From assembly GCF_900111745.1 (NCBI RefSeq), contig NZ_FOIJ01000011.1:202925-266924 (forward strand): a DNA stretch of 64,000 bases, written 5' to 3'. Position 1 is the first letter of the stretch. The number at the start of each line of letters is the position of its first letter. Source of the stretch: Stigmatella erecta (GTDB lineage: Bacteria > Myxococcota > Myxococcia > Myxococcales > Myxococcaceae). Made by a program: the position numbers and the translations under genes. The notes below the pieces were generated by a model. The model saw only the letters and a list, made by a program, of their open reading frames with translations. It did not search any database and had not been told where the DNA came from. Positions 9,464 through 19,808 of the stretch are shown piece by piece.

Positions 9464-10680
9464 TAGGGATTGACGGTGGTCACGAACTCCGCCTTGCCGT
9501 CCCCCACCTTGAGCACGACCGCGGACTTCACCGCGTTGCGCTTGTCGTCCAAGGTGATGGTGCCCGCCACGCCCGGGAAGTCCTTCGTCGCGGCGATGGC
9601 ATCGCGCACCGCCGGGCCCGAGGTGTCCGGGGCCCGCTTGAGCGCGTCGAGGGCCACGTTGGCCGCGTCATACCCCAGCGCCGCCAGCGCGTCCGGCACC
9701 CCGCCGTAGGCCGCCTTGTACTCCGCCACGAACTTCTGCACGCGCGGATCCTTGTTGTCCGGCGAGTAGTGGTTGGAGAAGTAGCTGCCCTGGATGGCGG
9801 TGCCGCCCAGCTCGAAGAGCTTCTCGGAGTCCCAGCCGTCGCCGCCCAGCATCGGCGCCTTGATGCCCAGCTCGCGCGCCTGGCGGGCGATGATGCCCAC
9901 CTCGCTGTAGTACCCCGGCACGTAGATGGCGTCCGGCTGCGTCTTCTTGATGGCGGTCAGCTGCGCGCGGTAGTCCGTGTCCCCTTGGCTGAAGCTCTCC
10001 GTGGTGGTGATTTTGCCACCCATCTCGGTGAACTTGCGCGTGAACACTTCCGTGAGGCCGATGGAGTAGGCGCTCTTGTTGTCCTGCAGCACCGCCACCT
10101 TGGCGGCCTTCAGGGTCTCCCGGGCGAACTTCGCCATCACGAAGCCCTGGAACGGGTCGATGAAGCAAACCCGGAAGATGTAGTCGCCCTTCTCGGTCAC
10201 CGCCGGGTTGGTGGAGGCGGGGCTGATCATCGGCACCCCGGCCGGCTGGACCTTCTCCGCCATGGCCAGCGAGTTCGACGACGCCACGTCGCCCAGGATG
10301 ACCACCACCTTGTCCTGGGTGATGAGGCGGGTGACGGCCTGGGCGGCCTCCTCGGGCTTGCCCTGGTCGTCGTACACCTTCACCGCCACCTTCTGGCCCT
10401 TCACCCCTCCGGCGGCGTTCGCCTCGCGAATGGCCATTTCAATGCCATTGCGCGTGGAGATGCCGAAGGTGGCCTGCCCGCCCGTCAGGGCGGTGGCAAC
10501 GCCCAGCAGCAGCGTGCCCGAGTTGGCCGGGGGGGTGGGGGTGCCCGGAGCATCCCCTCCTTGCCCCTGCCCCTGCGCGGTGGCCGGAGGCGTTTCGGTT
10601 GGCGAAGGCTGGGACTTCTTCTCACAGCCGGTTCCCATCAAGGTGAAACCAGCGAGCAGCAGCGGGGCGAGACGTCGCAT
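9463..10680 (-). CDS. livK: ABC transporter substrate-binding lipoprotein (LivK-like)
   Basis: A 405-residue periplasmic binding protein of the Leu/Ile/Val (type I, Peripla_BP_6) family. The signal peptide ends at LMGTGC, so it is a lipoprotein tethered in the envelope. A Pro/Gly/Gln linker (about 22-50) precedes the core, which has LLGVATALTGGQATFG, GVKGQKVAVKVYDDQG, VVILGDVASSNSLAMAE and ISPASTNPAVTE. It is first in the operon and presumably sets specificity, although the exact ligand cannot be read from sequence (amino acids, urea or short amides are all used by this family). A candidate promoter lies about 35 bases upstream of the ATG. Confidence 0.93.
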   Translation of the reverse strand: MRRLAPLLLAGFTLMGTGCEKKSQPSPTETPPATAQGQGQGGDAPGTPTPPANSGTLLLGVATALTGGQATFGISTRNGIEMAIREANAAGGVKGQKVAVKVYDDQGKPEEAAQAVTRLITQDKVVVILGDVASSNSLAMAEKVQPAGVPMISPASTNPAVTEKGDYIFRVCFIDPFQGFVMAKFARETLKAAKVAVLQDNKSAYSIGLTEVFTRKFTEMGGKITTTESFSQGDTDYRAQLTAIKKTQPDAIYVPGYYSEVGIIARQARELGIKAPMLGGDGWDSEKLFELGGTAIQGSYFSNHYSPDNKDPRVQKFVAEYKAAYGGVPDALAALGYDAANVALDALKRAPDTSGPAVRDAIAATKDFPGVAGTITLDDKRNAVKSAVVLKVGDGKAEFVTTVNP

Positions 10681-10712
10681 GCGGATCTCCCATCGGCGTC
10701 AGAAGCTCCGCT

Positions 10713-10741
10713 CTTCTAGGAGAGCCTGCCAAGGGGGTCAA
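10713..10741 (-). promoter_or_regulatory. Candidate sigma70-type promoter of the liv operon
   Basis: On the minus strand TTGACC (-35) and TAGAAG (-10) are separated by exactly 17 bases and end about 30 bases before the livK start. No other promoter-like pair in the gap is as good. Inferred by eye only. Confidence 0.45.
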
Positions 10742-10795
10742 GCATGCAACCATGCCCCTGCCACTCTTTTCTCCTCTCCTGGACACGCCAGGCCC

Positions 10796-11086
10796 TCACA
10801 GCGAGGAGGCCGCCGCCTCCCATCCGATGAACTCGTAGCGTTCGCGGCCGTTGGGCCCCCGGCGGACCACCGGGCTCCGGGCAGGCTCCACGGGCTCCGC
10901 CACCGCCAGGGTTTCCTCGTGCCGGGGCGGTTCGGTGGCGAGCGGTGGTGACGCTTCGCCGGAGGGCGGAAGGGGCTGGCGCCGGGCCAGCTTCCGGCCC
11001 ACCAGTGCCCCCAACAGGCCCGCCGTGCTCCCCAGCAGCACCCGCCCCCAGCTGCCTTGAGCTCCGCTCCCTTGCCTGCTCCTCAT
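10796..11086 (-). CDS. Small hypothetical protein with one hydrophobic segment
   Basis: A 96-residue protein with a strong SD (AGGAGGAGA) seven bases before the ATG. A glycine-rich hydrophobic stretch (residues about 16-31, VLLGSTAGLLGALVG) is followed by basic RKLARR, which suggests a membrane anchor with the C-terminus inside. The rest is Pro/Glu-rich and ends in RYEFIGWEAAASSL. It is transcribed divergently from the PRC-barrel gene 330 bases away. No family was recognised. Confidence 0.6.
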   Translation of the reverse strand: MRSRQGSGAQGSWGRVLLGSTAGLLGALVGRKLARRQPLPPSGEASPPLATEPPRHEETLAVAEPVEPARSPVVRRGPNGRERYEFIGWEAAASSL

Positions 11087-11416
11087 GGGCTCTCCTCCTG
11101 GGGATGTCCCAGACTCCGCGCAGCGAAGGATTGGGCCGCTCCCCCCTCCCTGGAAGCCCAGCCCCCCTTTGCGCCTCGCGCCCCCTGCCGGGCAGGCAGC
11201 GGAGCACACGTTGGTCTGCGCCTGGGTGGCGCGCCTCCAGGCGGGCTGACGTGTCTTTCCTCGCGGGGTGTCAAGGGCCCCGCGTACTCCCACCTTGATT
11301 TTCGAGGAAGGCCGCCGTGGCAACGGAATTGCCTGGGGGCCTGCTCGACTCACCCGGCCGCAAGGAAACCGCCCCCGGCGTGTGCTCCGCGGCAGGCCAC
11401 TCGAAGGAGGCAAGCC
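11087..11416. other. 330-base divergent intergenic region
   Basis: It separates the minus-strand small membrane protein from the plus-strand PRC-barrel gene and should carry both promoters. The only structure I see is a 7-bp hairpin, CGCGGGG and CCCCGCG at 11262-11284 around a nine-base loop. I find no convincing coding frame or strong promoter pair. Confidence 0.5.
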
Positions 11417-12139
11417 ATGTATCAGCGCAACGACGTGCGGGAGGGCATGACCGTCCGAAGCATGGACGGCGAAAAGCTCGGCAAGGTCTTCGCCGTGAAC
11501 GAGGACGAGTTCCTCATCGAGAAAGGTCTTTTCTTCCCCAAGGATTACGTGTGCCGCTATTCGGAGATCAGCCGCCTGGAGGATGGGGACATCATCCTCA
11601 TGCACGGCAAGGACGGGCTGCACCGCTTCTCGTTCGACGGCACGCGGGATGAGGACGTGCTGGCGGGCACGGGGGGCGGCGCGGGCGTAGGCCCCGGCGC
11701 CCTGGGGCTGGGCAGCACCCGAGGGCCCAGCACGCAGGAGGAGGTCGCCATCCCCATCCACGGTGAGCGGCTGGACGTGGTGAAGCACTCCACGCAGGCC
11801 GGCGAGGTTCGCGTCCACAAGGACGTCGTCGTGGAGGAGCAGCACGTCACCGTGCCCTTGCGCCGCGAGCGCGTGACGGTGGAGCGCCGCGCCGTGAAGG
11901 ACCGGCCCGCGGTGAATGCCTCCTTCCAGGAGGAGACCGTGGTGGTGCCCCTGCGCGCCGAGGAGGTGGAGGTCCGCAAGCGCCCCGTGCTGGAGGAAGA
12001 GGTCGTCATCCGCAGACAGGCCGTGGAGGAGGAGCGGGACATCGATGAGACGGTGCGCCGCGAGCGGGTGGACATCGATGGCGCGGAGGACTCGCGCACG
12101 CTCGGCCTGAACAGCGACGATCCGCTCCCGCGCCGCTAG
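11417..12139 (+). CDS. PRC-barrel and DUF2382 (YsnF/AvaK-type) stress protein
   Basis: A 240-residue soluble protein, start ATG after GGAGG. Residues 1-75 form a PRC-barrel-like domain (VREGMTVRSMDGEKLGKVFAV). After a Gly-rich linker (about 85-105) comes a DUF2382 domain built from repeated HGERLDVVKH, RVHKDVVVEEQHVTVPLRRERV and EEEVVIRRQAVEEERDI strands rich in Val, Glu and Arg. Family members are known as YsnF/AvaK-type general-stress proteins of unclear mechanism. The stop codon lies in a CTAG that also holds the stop of the convergent kinase gene. Confidence 0.85.
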   Translation: MYQRNDVREGMTVRSMDGEKLGKVFAVNEDEFLIEKGLFFPKDYVCRYSEISRLEDGDIILMHGKDGLHRFSFDGTRDEDVLAGTGGGAGVGPGALGLGSTRGPSTQEEVAIPIHGERLDVVKHSTQAGEVRVHKDVVVEEQHVTVPLRRERVTVERRAVKDRPAVNASFQEETVVVPLRAEEVEVRKRPVLEEEVVIRRQAVEEERDIDETVRRERVDIDGAEDSRTLGLNSDDPLPRR

Positions 12140-13635
12140 CGCGAGGGCTTCGCCGACGCGAGCGCCCGCGTCTCCGCCTGCGGGGACCGGCCAGAGGAGG
12201 GCCGGTCCAGCCGGCTCAGGTCGCGCAGCCGGTCCGGAAAGCGGAGGGAGACGAACCGGGACAGCTCCTCCTCCCGCACCGGCGGCATCGCCGCGGCCAG
12301 CCGGTCTGCCATCTCCTGGGCCGTGCGGAAGCGCCGGTCCGGACGCTTGGCCAGCGCCATCGCCATCACCTCCCAGAGCGGCAGGGGAATCTGCTCCGGC
12401 CACGCCAGCGCCTCATCGCAGATGGCGTACAGGCTCGTCAGCTCATCCCCCCGGTCGAAGGCGCACTGGCCCGTGAGGGCCTCGTAGAGAATGAGCCCCA
12501 TGGCGAACAAGTCACTGCGCCCATCCAGCCGCTCGCCGCGCGCCTGCTCCGGGGACATGTAGAGCGGCTTGCCCTTGATGATGCCCGGCAGCGTCACCGT
12601 GCGCTGGGCGCGCGCCTTGGCCACGCCAAAGTCGAGCACCTTCACCCGCCCATCGAAGCCCACCATGAGGTTCTGCGGTGACAAATCCCGGTGCACCAGG
12701 TGCATCGGCGCCCCGTCCTCGCCCTGGAGCAGGTGGGCCGCGTGCAGCCCTCGCAGCCCCTGGATGACCACCGCCACCGCCACCGCCGGGGGCAAGGGCT
12801 CCTTCGAGGCCCGGAGCAGCCGGTGCAGGTCCACCCCGCGCACCAGCTCCATCGCGATGTAGTACGCGCCCTGCGCCTCGCCGATGTCGTAGACGGTGAC
12901 GAGGTTGGGGTGGGCGAGCTGCAACCCGATGCGGGCCTCGTCCAGGAACTGCTGCACCATGGCGGGGTCCGCGGCCAGGTGGGGCAGGATGCGCTTGAGC
13001 GCCACCAGGCGCCCGAGCCCCTCGGGCCCCCGCGCGCGCGCCACCAGCACCTGCGCCATGCCGCCCGTGCCCAGCGGCGTCACCACCTCGTAGCGGCCAA
13101 TGCGCCCGTGCGGCACCGGCGTGGCGTTCTCATCCACCTCCAGGGCGTCCAGCCGCTCCAGCACCCCCTGGCCGTCCATGAGGGCCAGGAAGCCCAGCAT
13201 CGCCGAGTCGAGCTGCTCGCCGATGGCCTCCACCAGCGCCATCACCATCGGTCCGCCGTCCTCGAAGCGCCCCTCCACCACGAGCCCCAGCGCGCCCAGG
13301 TTGAGCTTGCCGAGCGTGAGCTGGGTGCAGAAAAGCATGCGCCCGTCCGGCAGCCGCAGCGTGCCGGTGTGCGAAGCCACCGCGAACACGTCCGCGCCCA
13401 GCGCGCCCAGCACCCGCGTGAGCACCGGGCCCCGCGTGCCACGCACCAGCACGAAGCCCGCATCCGCGTGCACCATCCGCGCGCACTGGGTGAGGAACAC
13501 GTCCAGGGCGGTGTCGAGGTCCAACCCCCGCTCGAAGCAGTCCTCGAGGATGTCGTCCGCCATGCGGTGGACGGACGTCAGCCCGCGCAGGAAGGTGACC
13601 TCGGCTTCGAGCGATGAGAAACGCACGGCCTTCAT
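12136..13635 (-). CDS. Ser/Thr protein kinase with N-terminal GAF-like domain
   Basis: A 499-residue Pkn2-type kinase. Residues about 20-160 look like a GAF-type sensor (RMVHADAGFVLVRGTRGPVLTRVLG, LTLGKLNLGALGLVVEG). The kinase domain spans about 180-445: Gly loop LGTGGMAQV (189-196), Lys-214 in VALKRI, Glu-234, catalytic HRDLSPQNL (315-323) and DFG (335-337). The loop residue after HRDL is Ser where most kinases have Lys; this is common in myxobacterial Pkns. No membrane segment is seen, so the kinase is probably cytosolic. It lies between dnaK and a stress protein gene, which hints at stress signalling but does not prove it. Confidence 0.92.
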   Translation of the reverse strand: MKAVRFSSLEAEVTFLRGLTSVHRMADDILEDCFERGLDLDTALDVFLTQCARMVHADAGFVLVRGTRGPVLTRVLGALGADVFAVASHTGTLRLPDGRMLFCTQLTLGKLNLGALGLVVEGRFEDGGPMVMALVEAIGEQLDSAMLGFLALMDGQGVLERLDALEVDENATPVPHGRIGRYEVVTPLGTGGMAQVLVARARGPEGLGRLVALKRILPHLAADPAMVQQFLDEARIGLQLAHPNLVTVYDIGEAQGAYYIAMELVRGVDLHRLLRASKEPLPPAVAVAVVIQGLRGLHAAHLLQGEDGAPMHLVHRDLSPQNLMVGFDGRVKVLDFGVAKARAQRTVTLPGIIKGKPLYMSPEQARGERLDGRSDLFAMGLILYEALTGQCAFDRGDELTSLYAICDEALAWPEQIPLPLWEVMAMALAKRPDRRFRTAQEMADRLAAAMPPVREEELSRFVSLRFPDRLRDLSRLDRPSSGRSPQAETRALASAKPSR

Positions 13636-13649
13636 GCACCACCCGCGGT

Positions 13650-13676
13650 CCTCCCCCCGGGCCAGGCCCGGGGGAG
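13650..13676 (-). terminator. Strong GC hairpin downstream of dnaK
   Basis: CCTCCCCCCGGGCC pairs with GGCCCGGGGGAGG, leaving one bulged C and a tiny loop. It lies in the 53-base gap after the dnaK stop and before the kinase start. There is no U-tract, so termination efficiency is uncertain. Confidence 0.5.
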
Positions 13677-13688
13677 GAGACAGGGACT

Positions 13689-15518
<1,830 letters not shown>

Positions 15519-15524
15519 GGCGTC

Positions 15525-16394
15525 TTACTGACTCCCCCCGGCAGAATTCCCGGATTCGACAGAAACGGCGGGCGTCTCCCCCGCCTCCGGTGCGGCAGCG
15601 GCAGCAACTTCGGTCCCGGCCGGGGCGGCAGCGGCCTCGGCCACCGGCGTGGGCTCGGGCGGCGGGGCCGGCGCGCGCGCCACCACCACCATGGCGGGCC
15701 GGATGAGCCGCTCGTTGAGGTGGTAGCCCCGCAGGACTTCGTAGGCGACGTGGCCCGCGGGCACCTCGGCGGTCTCCGCCTGGGACATGGCCTCGTGCAG
15801 GCGCGGATCAAACGCCTGGCCCTGCGCGCTGAAGGCCTTCACGCCGTGGCGGCCCAGCGTGTCCTCGAAGGACTTGCGCGTCATCGCCACGCCCTTCTGG
15901 AAGCTGATGAAGTCGGGCGTCTTGGCCGCCGCGTCCATCGCGCGGTCCAGGTTGTCCATGACCGGCAGGATGTCCTTGAGCAGCTTCTCCACGCCGAACT
16001 TCTGGACCTCTTCCTTCTCCTTCTGGGCGCGCTTCTTGTAGTTCTCCAGGTCGGCGGAGGCGCGCAGCGAGCGCTCGTGGTCCGCCTTCAAGCGCTCCAT
16101 CAGCTTGCGGCTCTCGCCCTGGCTGAAGTCGAGCTGCGCGCGGAGGTTCTCGGCCTCCTTGCGCGCCTCGGCAAGCGCGGCGGTCAGCTCCTCCACCTCG
16201 GCGGAAGCCGGGGCGCCGGCGGACTCCCCGGCGGGCGCCTCCGGGGACGCGGCGGACTCCACATCCAGGGAGATGCCTTCCTCGGCGTGGGACTGCTGGG
16301 AGCGGCGCTGAACACTCTGCAGCGCCGCGTTGATCACTTCCTGCGCGATGTCCGCGCTGAAGTTGCCCTTCTCGTTGGAACCAGACACTCGCAC
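15525..16394 (-). CDS. grpE: Nucleotide exchange factor GrpE, with long tails
   Basis: GrpE releases ADP from DnaK. The conserved core is residues about 70-230: a coiled coil ([34 protein letters not shown]), then [26 protein letters not shown] and a C-terminal beta domain ending in [18 protein letters not shown]. Two features are unusual. An N-terminal extension of about 60 residues and a Pro/Ala/Glu-rich C-terminal tail of about 60 residues lengthen it to 289, against about 200 in most bacteria. The start is a GTG with no obvious SD; a second GTG two codons later is equally possible. Confidence 0.92.
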   Translation of the reverse strand: MRVSGSNEKGNFSADIAQEVINAALQSVQRRSQQSHAEEGISLDVESAASPEAPAGESAGAPASAEVEELTAALAEARKEAENLRAQLDFSQGESRKLMERLKADHERSLRASADLENYKKRAQKEKEEVQKFGVEKLLKDILPVMDNLDRAMDAAAKTPDFISFQKGVAMTRKSFEDTLGRHGVKAFSAQGQAFDPRLHEAMSQAETAEVPAGHVAYEVLRGYHLNERLIRPAMVVVARAPAPPPEPTPVAEAAAAPAGTEVAAAAAPEAGETPAVSVESGNSAGGSQ

Positions 16395-16506
16395 ACTATG
16401 TCACGGCTCTCTGTGCGATCCAACCCACCGTCGCGGCCGGAAGACCCCCGGACAGGCGAGCCACCGCGCCCGGTGAAGATGTGTGGCCAAGGCAGAACCG
16501 CCCGGC

Positions 16507-17001
16507 TCAGGCCCGCTTGCGGCCCAGGGTTTTTCCCGTCTTGCCCGCGGCGGTCTTCTTGGCGGGGGCGGTCTTCTGGGCGGCCGGGGTCTTCTTGGCC
16601 GCGGCCTTCTTGCCGATGGTCTTTCCGGCCTTGCGCGGCGCCTTCGGGGCGGGCGTGTCCGTCACGGGCGGGGGCTCCGGCGGCGGGGGGCTCGCCTTGG
16701 CGGAGGCGCCCTTGGGGGGACTCGCGGGGGCCTTCTCCTTCTCGGTCTCACTCCCCCGGCTCACGAAGTCCTCCACGTGACGCGCCGCACCTTCCAGCCG
16801 CTCGGCGGCCTCCTTGGTGACGGCGGCCGCCTTGTCCCGGAACTCGGAGAGCGTGGCCTTGAGCTTGGCCTGGCGGGAGGGGTCCCTCACCTCGCCCAGC
16901 AGACGCTCGGCTTCGACCTTGAGGTCTTCCCCGGTGCGCCGGATGTCCTCACTGGTGCGCCGGATGAATTCCATGAACTGCTTGTCCCATTTCTCGGCCA
17001 T
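16507..17001 (-). CDS. Coiled-coil protein with histone-H1-like basic tail
   Basis: A 164-residue protein; ATG at MAEKWDKQF preceded by GGAGG. Residues 1-85 are amphipathic and helical (FIRRTSEDIRRTGEDLKVEAERLL, RDKAAAVTKEAAERLEGAARHVEDF), resembling phasin- or apolipoprotein-like coiled coils. Residues about 95-164 are Pro-rich, then Lys/Ala/Pro-rich, ending in repeats such as KKAAAKKTPAAQK, PAKKTAAGK and KTLGRKRA, like histone H1 or AlgP tails. Nucleic-acid or polyanion binding is an inference. It lies upstream of grpE on the same strand but 112 bases away. Confidence 0.7.
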   Translation of the reverse strand: MAEKWDKQFMEFIRRTSEDIRRTGEDLKVEAERLLGEVRDPSRQAKLKATLSEFRDKAAAVTKEAAERLEGAARHVEDFVSRGSETEKEKAPASPPKGASAKASPPPPEPPPVTDTPAPKAPRKAGKTIGKKAAAKKTPAAQKTAPAKKTAAGKTGKTLGRKRA

Positions 17002-17202
17002 GGTGCTTCTGCCTCCTTCGGGAGCGGCGGGTTCTGTTGGCGCCAACCAAGCGCTGGGGCCCATCTGACTTCAGTGCCGGTAGGAGCGCAAAGCTTTCCT
17101 ACGCAGAGCGTCACCGCGCCGGGAACGCCGCCTGCCTGGCAACACGGTAGAGTGACAAGCCATTGGCCCTCCCGCGGAGGGCCTGTCCCGGGAGCTACAC
17201 CC

Positions 17203-18798
17203 ATGTTGTTCACCCGAGCGGCCGCCGCCCTGGTCACCGCCGTCGTGCTGAGCGCCTGCGCCGGCCGCGAGGAATCCGGCGAAGGCCCGCTGCTTCCCGC
17301 CATCACCCTGCGCTCCACCACGGTGGGCCTGCCCTATGAAGTCCGCTTCACCGCCACCGGAGGCCTGGCCCCGCTTCGCTATTCCGTGGAGCAGGTTCCT
17401 CCTGGCTTCTCCTTCTATGACACGGGGTTGCTCACGGGGCCGGCGGCGGAAGCCGGGATGTACTCGCTCTATGTGGGGGTGAGGGACTCGCTGGGCGAGG
17501 GCGAGGCCCGCTCCTATGCGCTGCGCGTGTACCCGGCGCCCTCGGTGAGCAGCCTGCCGCTGCCGCCTGCCACCCGGGGCTCCGCCTATGCGGTGACCCT
17601 GACGTCCGCCGGGGGACAGCCGCCCCTGAAGTGGACGGTGACCACGGGGACCCTTCCCCTGGGGCTGACGCTCTCGGAGAGCGGGGCCATCTCGGGGGTT
17701 CCGGCGGACACGATTCCCGGACTCTTCGTGGCGAACGTCGAGGATGCCAATGGCGCGAGGGCTTCGCGGCAGCTGTTCCTGGAGGTGCAGGAGCCTCCCG
17801 AGGATGGCGGAACCCCGGACGGTGGAACGCCCGACAGCGGCGCTCCGGACAGTGGCACTCCGGACAGTGGCACTCCGGACAGCGGGACGCCCGACAGTGG
17901 CACTGCGGACAGTGGCACTCCCGACAGCGGCACGCCCGACGGCGGCACCCCGGACGCGGGCTCGCCCTTCCCCCTGTCCGTCGTCAACTGGAACGTCGAA
18001 TGGTTCGGGAGCACCACGGAAGGCCCGTCCAACGACGCCCTTCAGCTCAGCAACGTGCGCGCCGTCATCGCCGACGCGGGGGTCGATTTCTGGGCCTTGC
18101 AAGAGGTCGTCAGTGCCAGCACGCTGCTTCAACTCAAGCAGGCCCTGCCCGGCTACGACGGCTTCGCCGCGAACGACGCCCGCGTCATTCGAGGCTCCAG
18201 CTACTACACGGCCAGCGAGCAGAAACCGGCCGTGCTCTTCAAGTCAGACACCGTGCAGGTGCGCAGCGCCGAGCTCATCCTCACCGCGTATGACTATGAG
18301 TTCGCGGGCCGGCCGCCCCTGCAGGTGAGCCTGCGCGTCACCCGGGAAGGCCAGAGCGTGGACCTGACCGCCATCGTGCTCCACATGAAGGCGCAGACCG
18401 GCGGCATCGCCGACTACAACCGGCGCAAGGCCGCGGGCGCCGCCCTCAAGCAGTACCTCGATTCGCAGCAGCCCACCGCCCGGGTCATCGTGCTGGGGGA
18501 CTGGAACGACGACGTGGACGTGTCCATCTACGACTCCGGCGGCTACCTGCCCTCGCCCTACGAGAACTTCGTCGCGGTGCCCAATGCCTACCAATTCCTC
18601 ACGCGGCCCCTGTCCTTGCAGGGCGTGGGCAGCACCGTGGGCTGGTCCAGCTTCATCGACCACCAGCTCGTCACCCACGCGCTGTCCGGCGACTACGTGA
18701 GCGAGTCCACCCAGGTGCTCTACCCGTCCCTGCCCGACTACGCCAACACGACCTCCGACCACTATCCCATCCAGAGCCGCTTCGATTTCGGCCCGTAG
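17203..18798 (+). CDS. Secreted lipoprotein with endonuclease/exonuclease/phosphatase domain
   Basis: A 531-residue lipoprotein (signal ends in VVLSAC, Cys-19). Two putative Ig-like repeats (residues about 35-105 and 115-195) have the He_PIG-type features LPYEVRFTATGGLAPLRYSV and YAVTLTSAGGQPPLKW. A ten-unit Thr-Pro-Asp-Ser-Gly linker follows. The catalytic domain (about 258-531) is of the endonuclease/exonuclease/phosphatase superfamily: VVNWNVEWFG, WALQEV (metal-binding Glu), LGDWNDD and TSDHYPI (catalytic His near the C-terminus). The substrate (DNA, phospholipid or phosphoester) cannot be told apart. Being tethered outside the cell, it probably acts on extracellular material. Confidence 0.85.
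   Translation: MLFTRAAAALVTAVVLSACAGREESGEGPLLPAITLRSTTVGLPYEVRFTATGGLAPLRYSVEQVPPGFSFYDTGLLTGPAAEAGMYSLYVGVRDSLGEGEARSYALRVYPAPSVSSLPLPPATRGSAYAVTLTSAGGQPPLKWTVTTGTLPLGLTLSESGAISGVPADTIPGLFVANVEDANGARASRQLFLEVQEPPEDGGTPDGGTPDSGAPDSGTPDSGTPDSGTPDSGTADSGTPDSGTPDGGTPDAGSPFPLSVVNWNVEWFGSTTEGPSNDALQLSNVRAVIADAGVDFWALQEVVSASTLLQLKQALPGYDGFAANDARVIRGSSYYTASEQKPAVLFKSDTVQVRSAELILTAYDYEFAGRPPLQVSLRVTREGQSVDLTAIVLHMKAQTGGIADYNRRKAAGAALKQYLDSQQPTARVIVLGDWNDDVDVSIYDSGGYLPSPYENFVAVPNAYQFLTRPLSLQGVGSTVGWSSFIDHQLVTHALSGDYVSESTQVLYPSLPDYANTTSDHYPIQSRFDFGP
17806..17955 (+). repeat. Ten tandem 15-base units encoding a TPDSG linker
   Basis: Ten consecutive 15-base units of the type agtggcactccggac, varying mainly at third codon positions, encode repeated Ser/Gly-Gly-Thr-Pro-Asp. 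They connect the Ig-like part to the catalytic domain and could change length by slippage. Confidence 0.85.
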
Positions 18799-18815
18799 TC
18801 CCCTGGGTTCTCGGC

Positions 18816-19808
18816 ATGCGCATTGGAATCATCGGAACGGGCTGGGGGCGGATGCACGTGGGGGCTTTCCGCGCCGCGGGCGCCGAGGTGGCCGCGCTGT
18901 GTGGCCGGCGCCTGGAGCACACCCGCGAGGTGGCCGCCCAGGAAGGCATTCCCCTGGCCACGGACGATGTCCAGGCGCTGTGTGAGGCCGTGGATGCCGT
19001 CGTGGTGGCCAGCCCCGATGCCCTCCATCGCGAGCACGTGGAGCGGGCGCTCGACGCGGGCCGGGCCGTGCTGTGCGAGAAGCCCCTCGTGCGCACGGAC
19101 GAAGAGGCCCAGGCGCTCGTGAAGAAGGCCCGCGCCCGGGGCCTGCCCTGCGTGGTGAACTTCCCCTACCGGATGCTCCCCCCCTTGCGCGCGCTCAAGG
19201 GCTGGCTCAAGCGCCGGCCCCCGCACCACCTTGTCGTCACGCTGCGCAATGGCTTCGTTCCCATGGAGAGCAATGGGCCCGGCCCCTTCCTGGGCACGTC
19301 CGCGGACTTCGGCGGCTTCTCCCACGTGCTCGATGCGGCCCTGTGGCTCTCCGGCGCCGCCCCCGCCTGGGTGCAGGCCTCGCTCTCGGGCCGCCCCGTC
19401 CACACCGCCGCGCTGCACGTGGGGCTCGCCTCGGGCGCCGTGCTCGTGCTCACCCATGCCGCGTGCGCCGAGCCGGGCATCCACGGGGGCTGGTCGCTGC
19501 TGGGCGAGGGCTGGGAGGCCGGGTTCTCCGCGGGCTACGTGCCGGCCCGGAATGGCTGGTGCCTCTCCCCGGTGAATGTCTTCCAGGAGGGCCCGTGGCG
19601 CGAGCTGGCCCCGGGCCATGTGCCCTCCCCGGGCGCCCACGAGCCCTGGGCCGAGGCCCACGTGGAGACGGCCCGGAGGTTCCTCGCCTTGATTCAGGGC
19701 GGGCCCCTGGAGGAGCTGGCCCCCGTGGAGGCCGGCGCCACCGTCCAGCGCCTGCTCACCGCCGCCGTGGCCTCCGAGCAGCAGGGGCGCCGCATCACCC
19801 TCGGGTGA
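18816..19808 (+). CDS. Gfo/Idh/MocA-family NAD(P)-dependent oxidoreductase
   Basis: A 330-residue enzyme, the usual family length. The Rossmann motif GIIGTGWGRMHVGAF opens the protein, VVASPDALHREHVERAL follows, and the conserved catalytic EKP appears in VLCEKPLV (about residue 90). The C-terminal half is the alpha/beta dimerisation domain (FGGFSHVLDAALWLSG). Members oxidise or reduce sugars, inositols or amino sugars; the substrate is not readable here. The gene lies 17 bases after the nuclease-fold lipoprotein and its 3' end overlaps the convergent larC by 14 bases. Confidence 0.9.
   Translation: MRIGIIGTGWGRMHVGAFRAAGAEVAALCGRRLEHTREVAAQEGIPLATDDVQALCEAVDAVVVASPDALHREHVERALDAGRAVLCEKPLVRTDEEAQALVKKARARGLPCVVNFPYRMLPPLRALKGWLKRRPPHHLVVTLRNGFVPMESNGPGPFLGTSADFGGFSHVLDAALWLSGAAPAWVQASLSGRPVHTAALHVGLASGAVLVLTHAACAEPGIHGGWSLLGEGWEAGFSAGYVPARNGWCLSPVNVFQEGPWRELAPGHVPSPGAHEPWAEAHVETARRFLALIQGGPLEELAPVEAGATVQRLLTAAVASEQQGRRITLG

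Noticed and set aside
11295..11323. TTGATT as a promoter of the PRC-barrel gene
   Set aside because: No acceptable -10 lies at 16-18 bases; it does not stand out from background.
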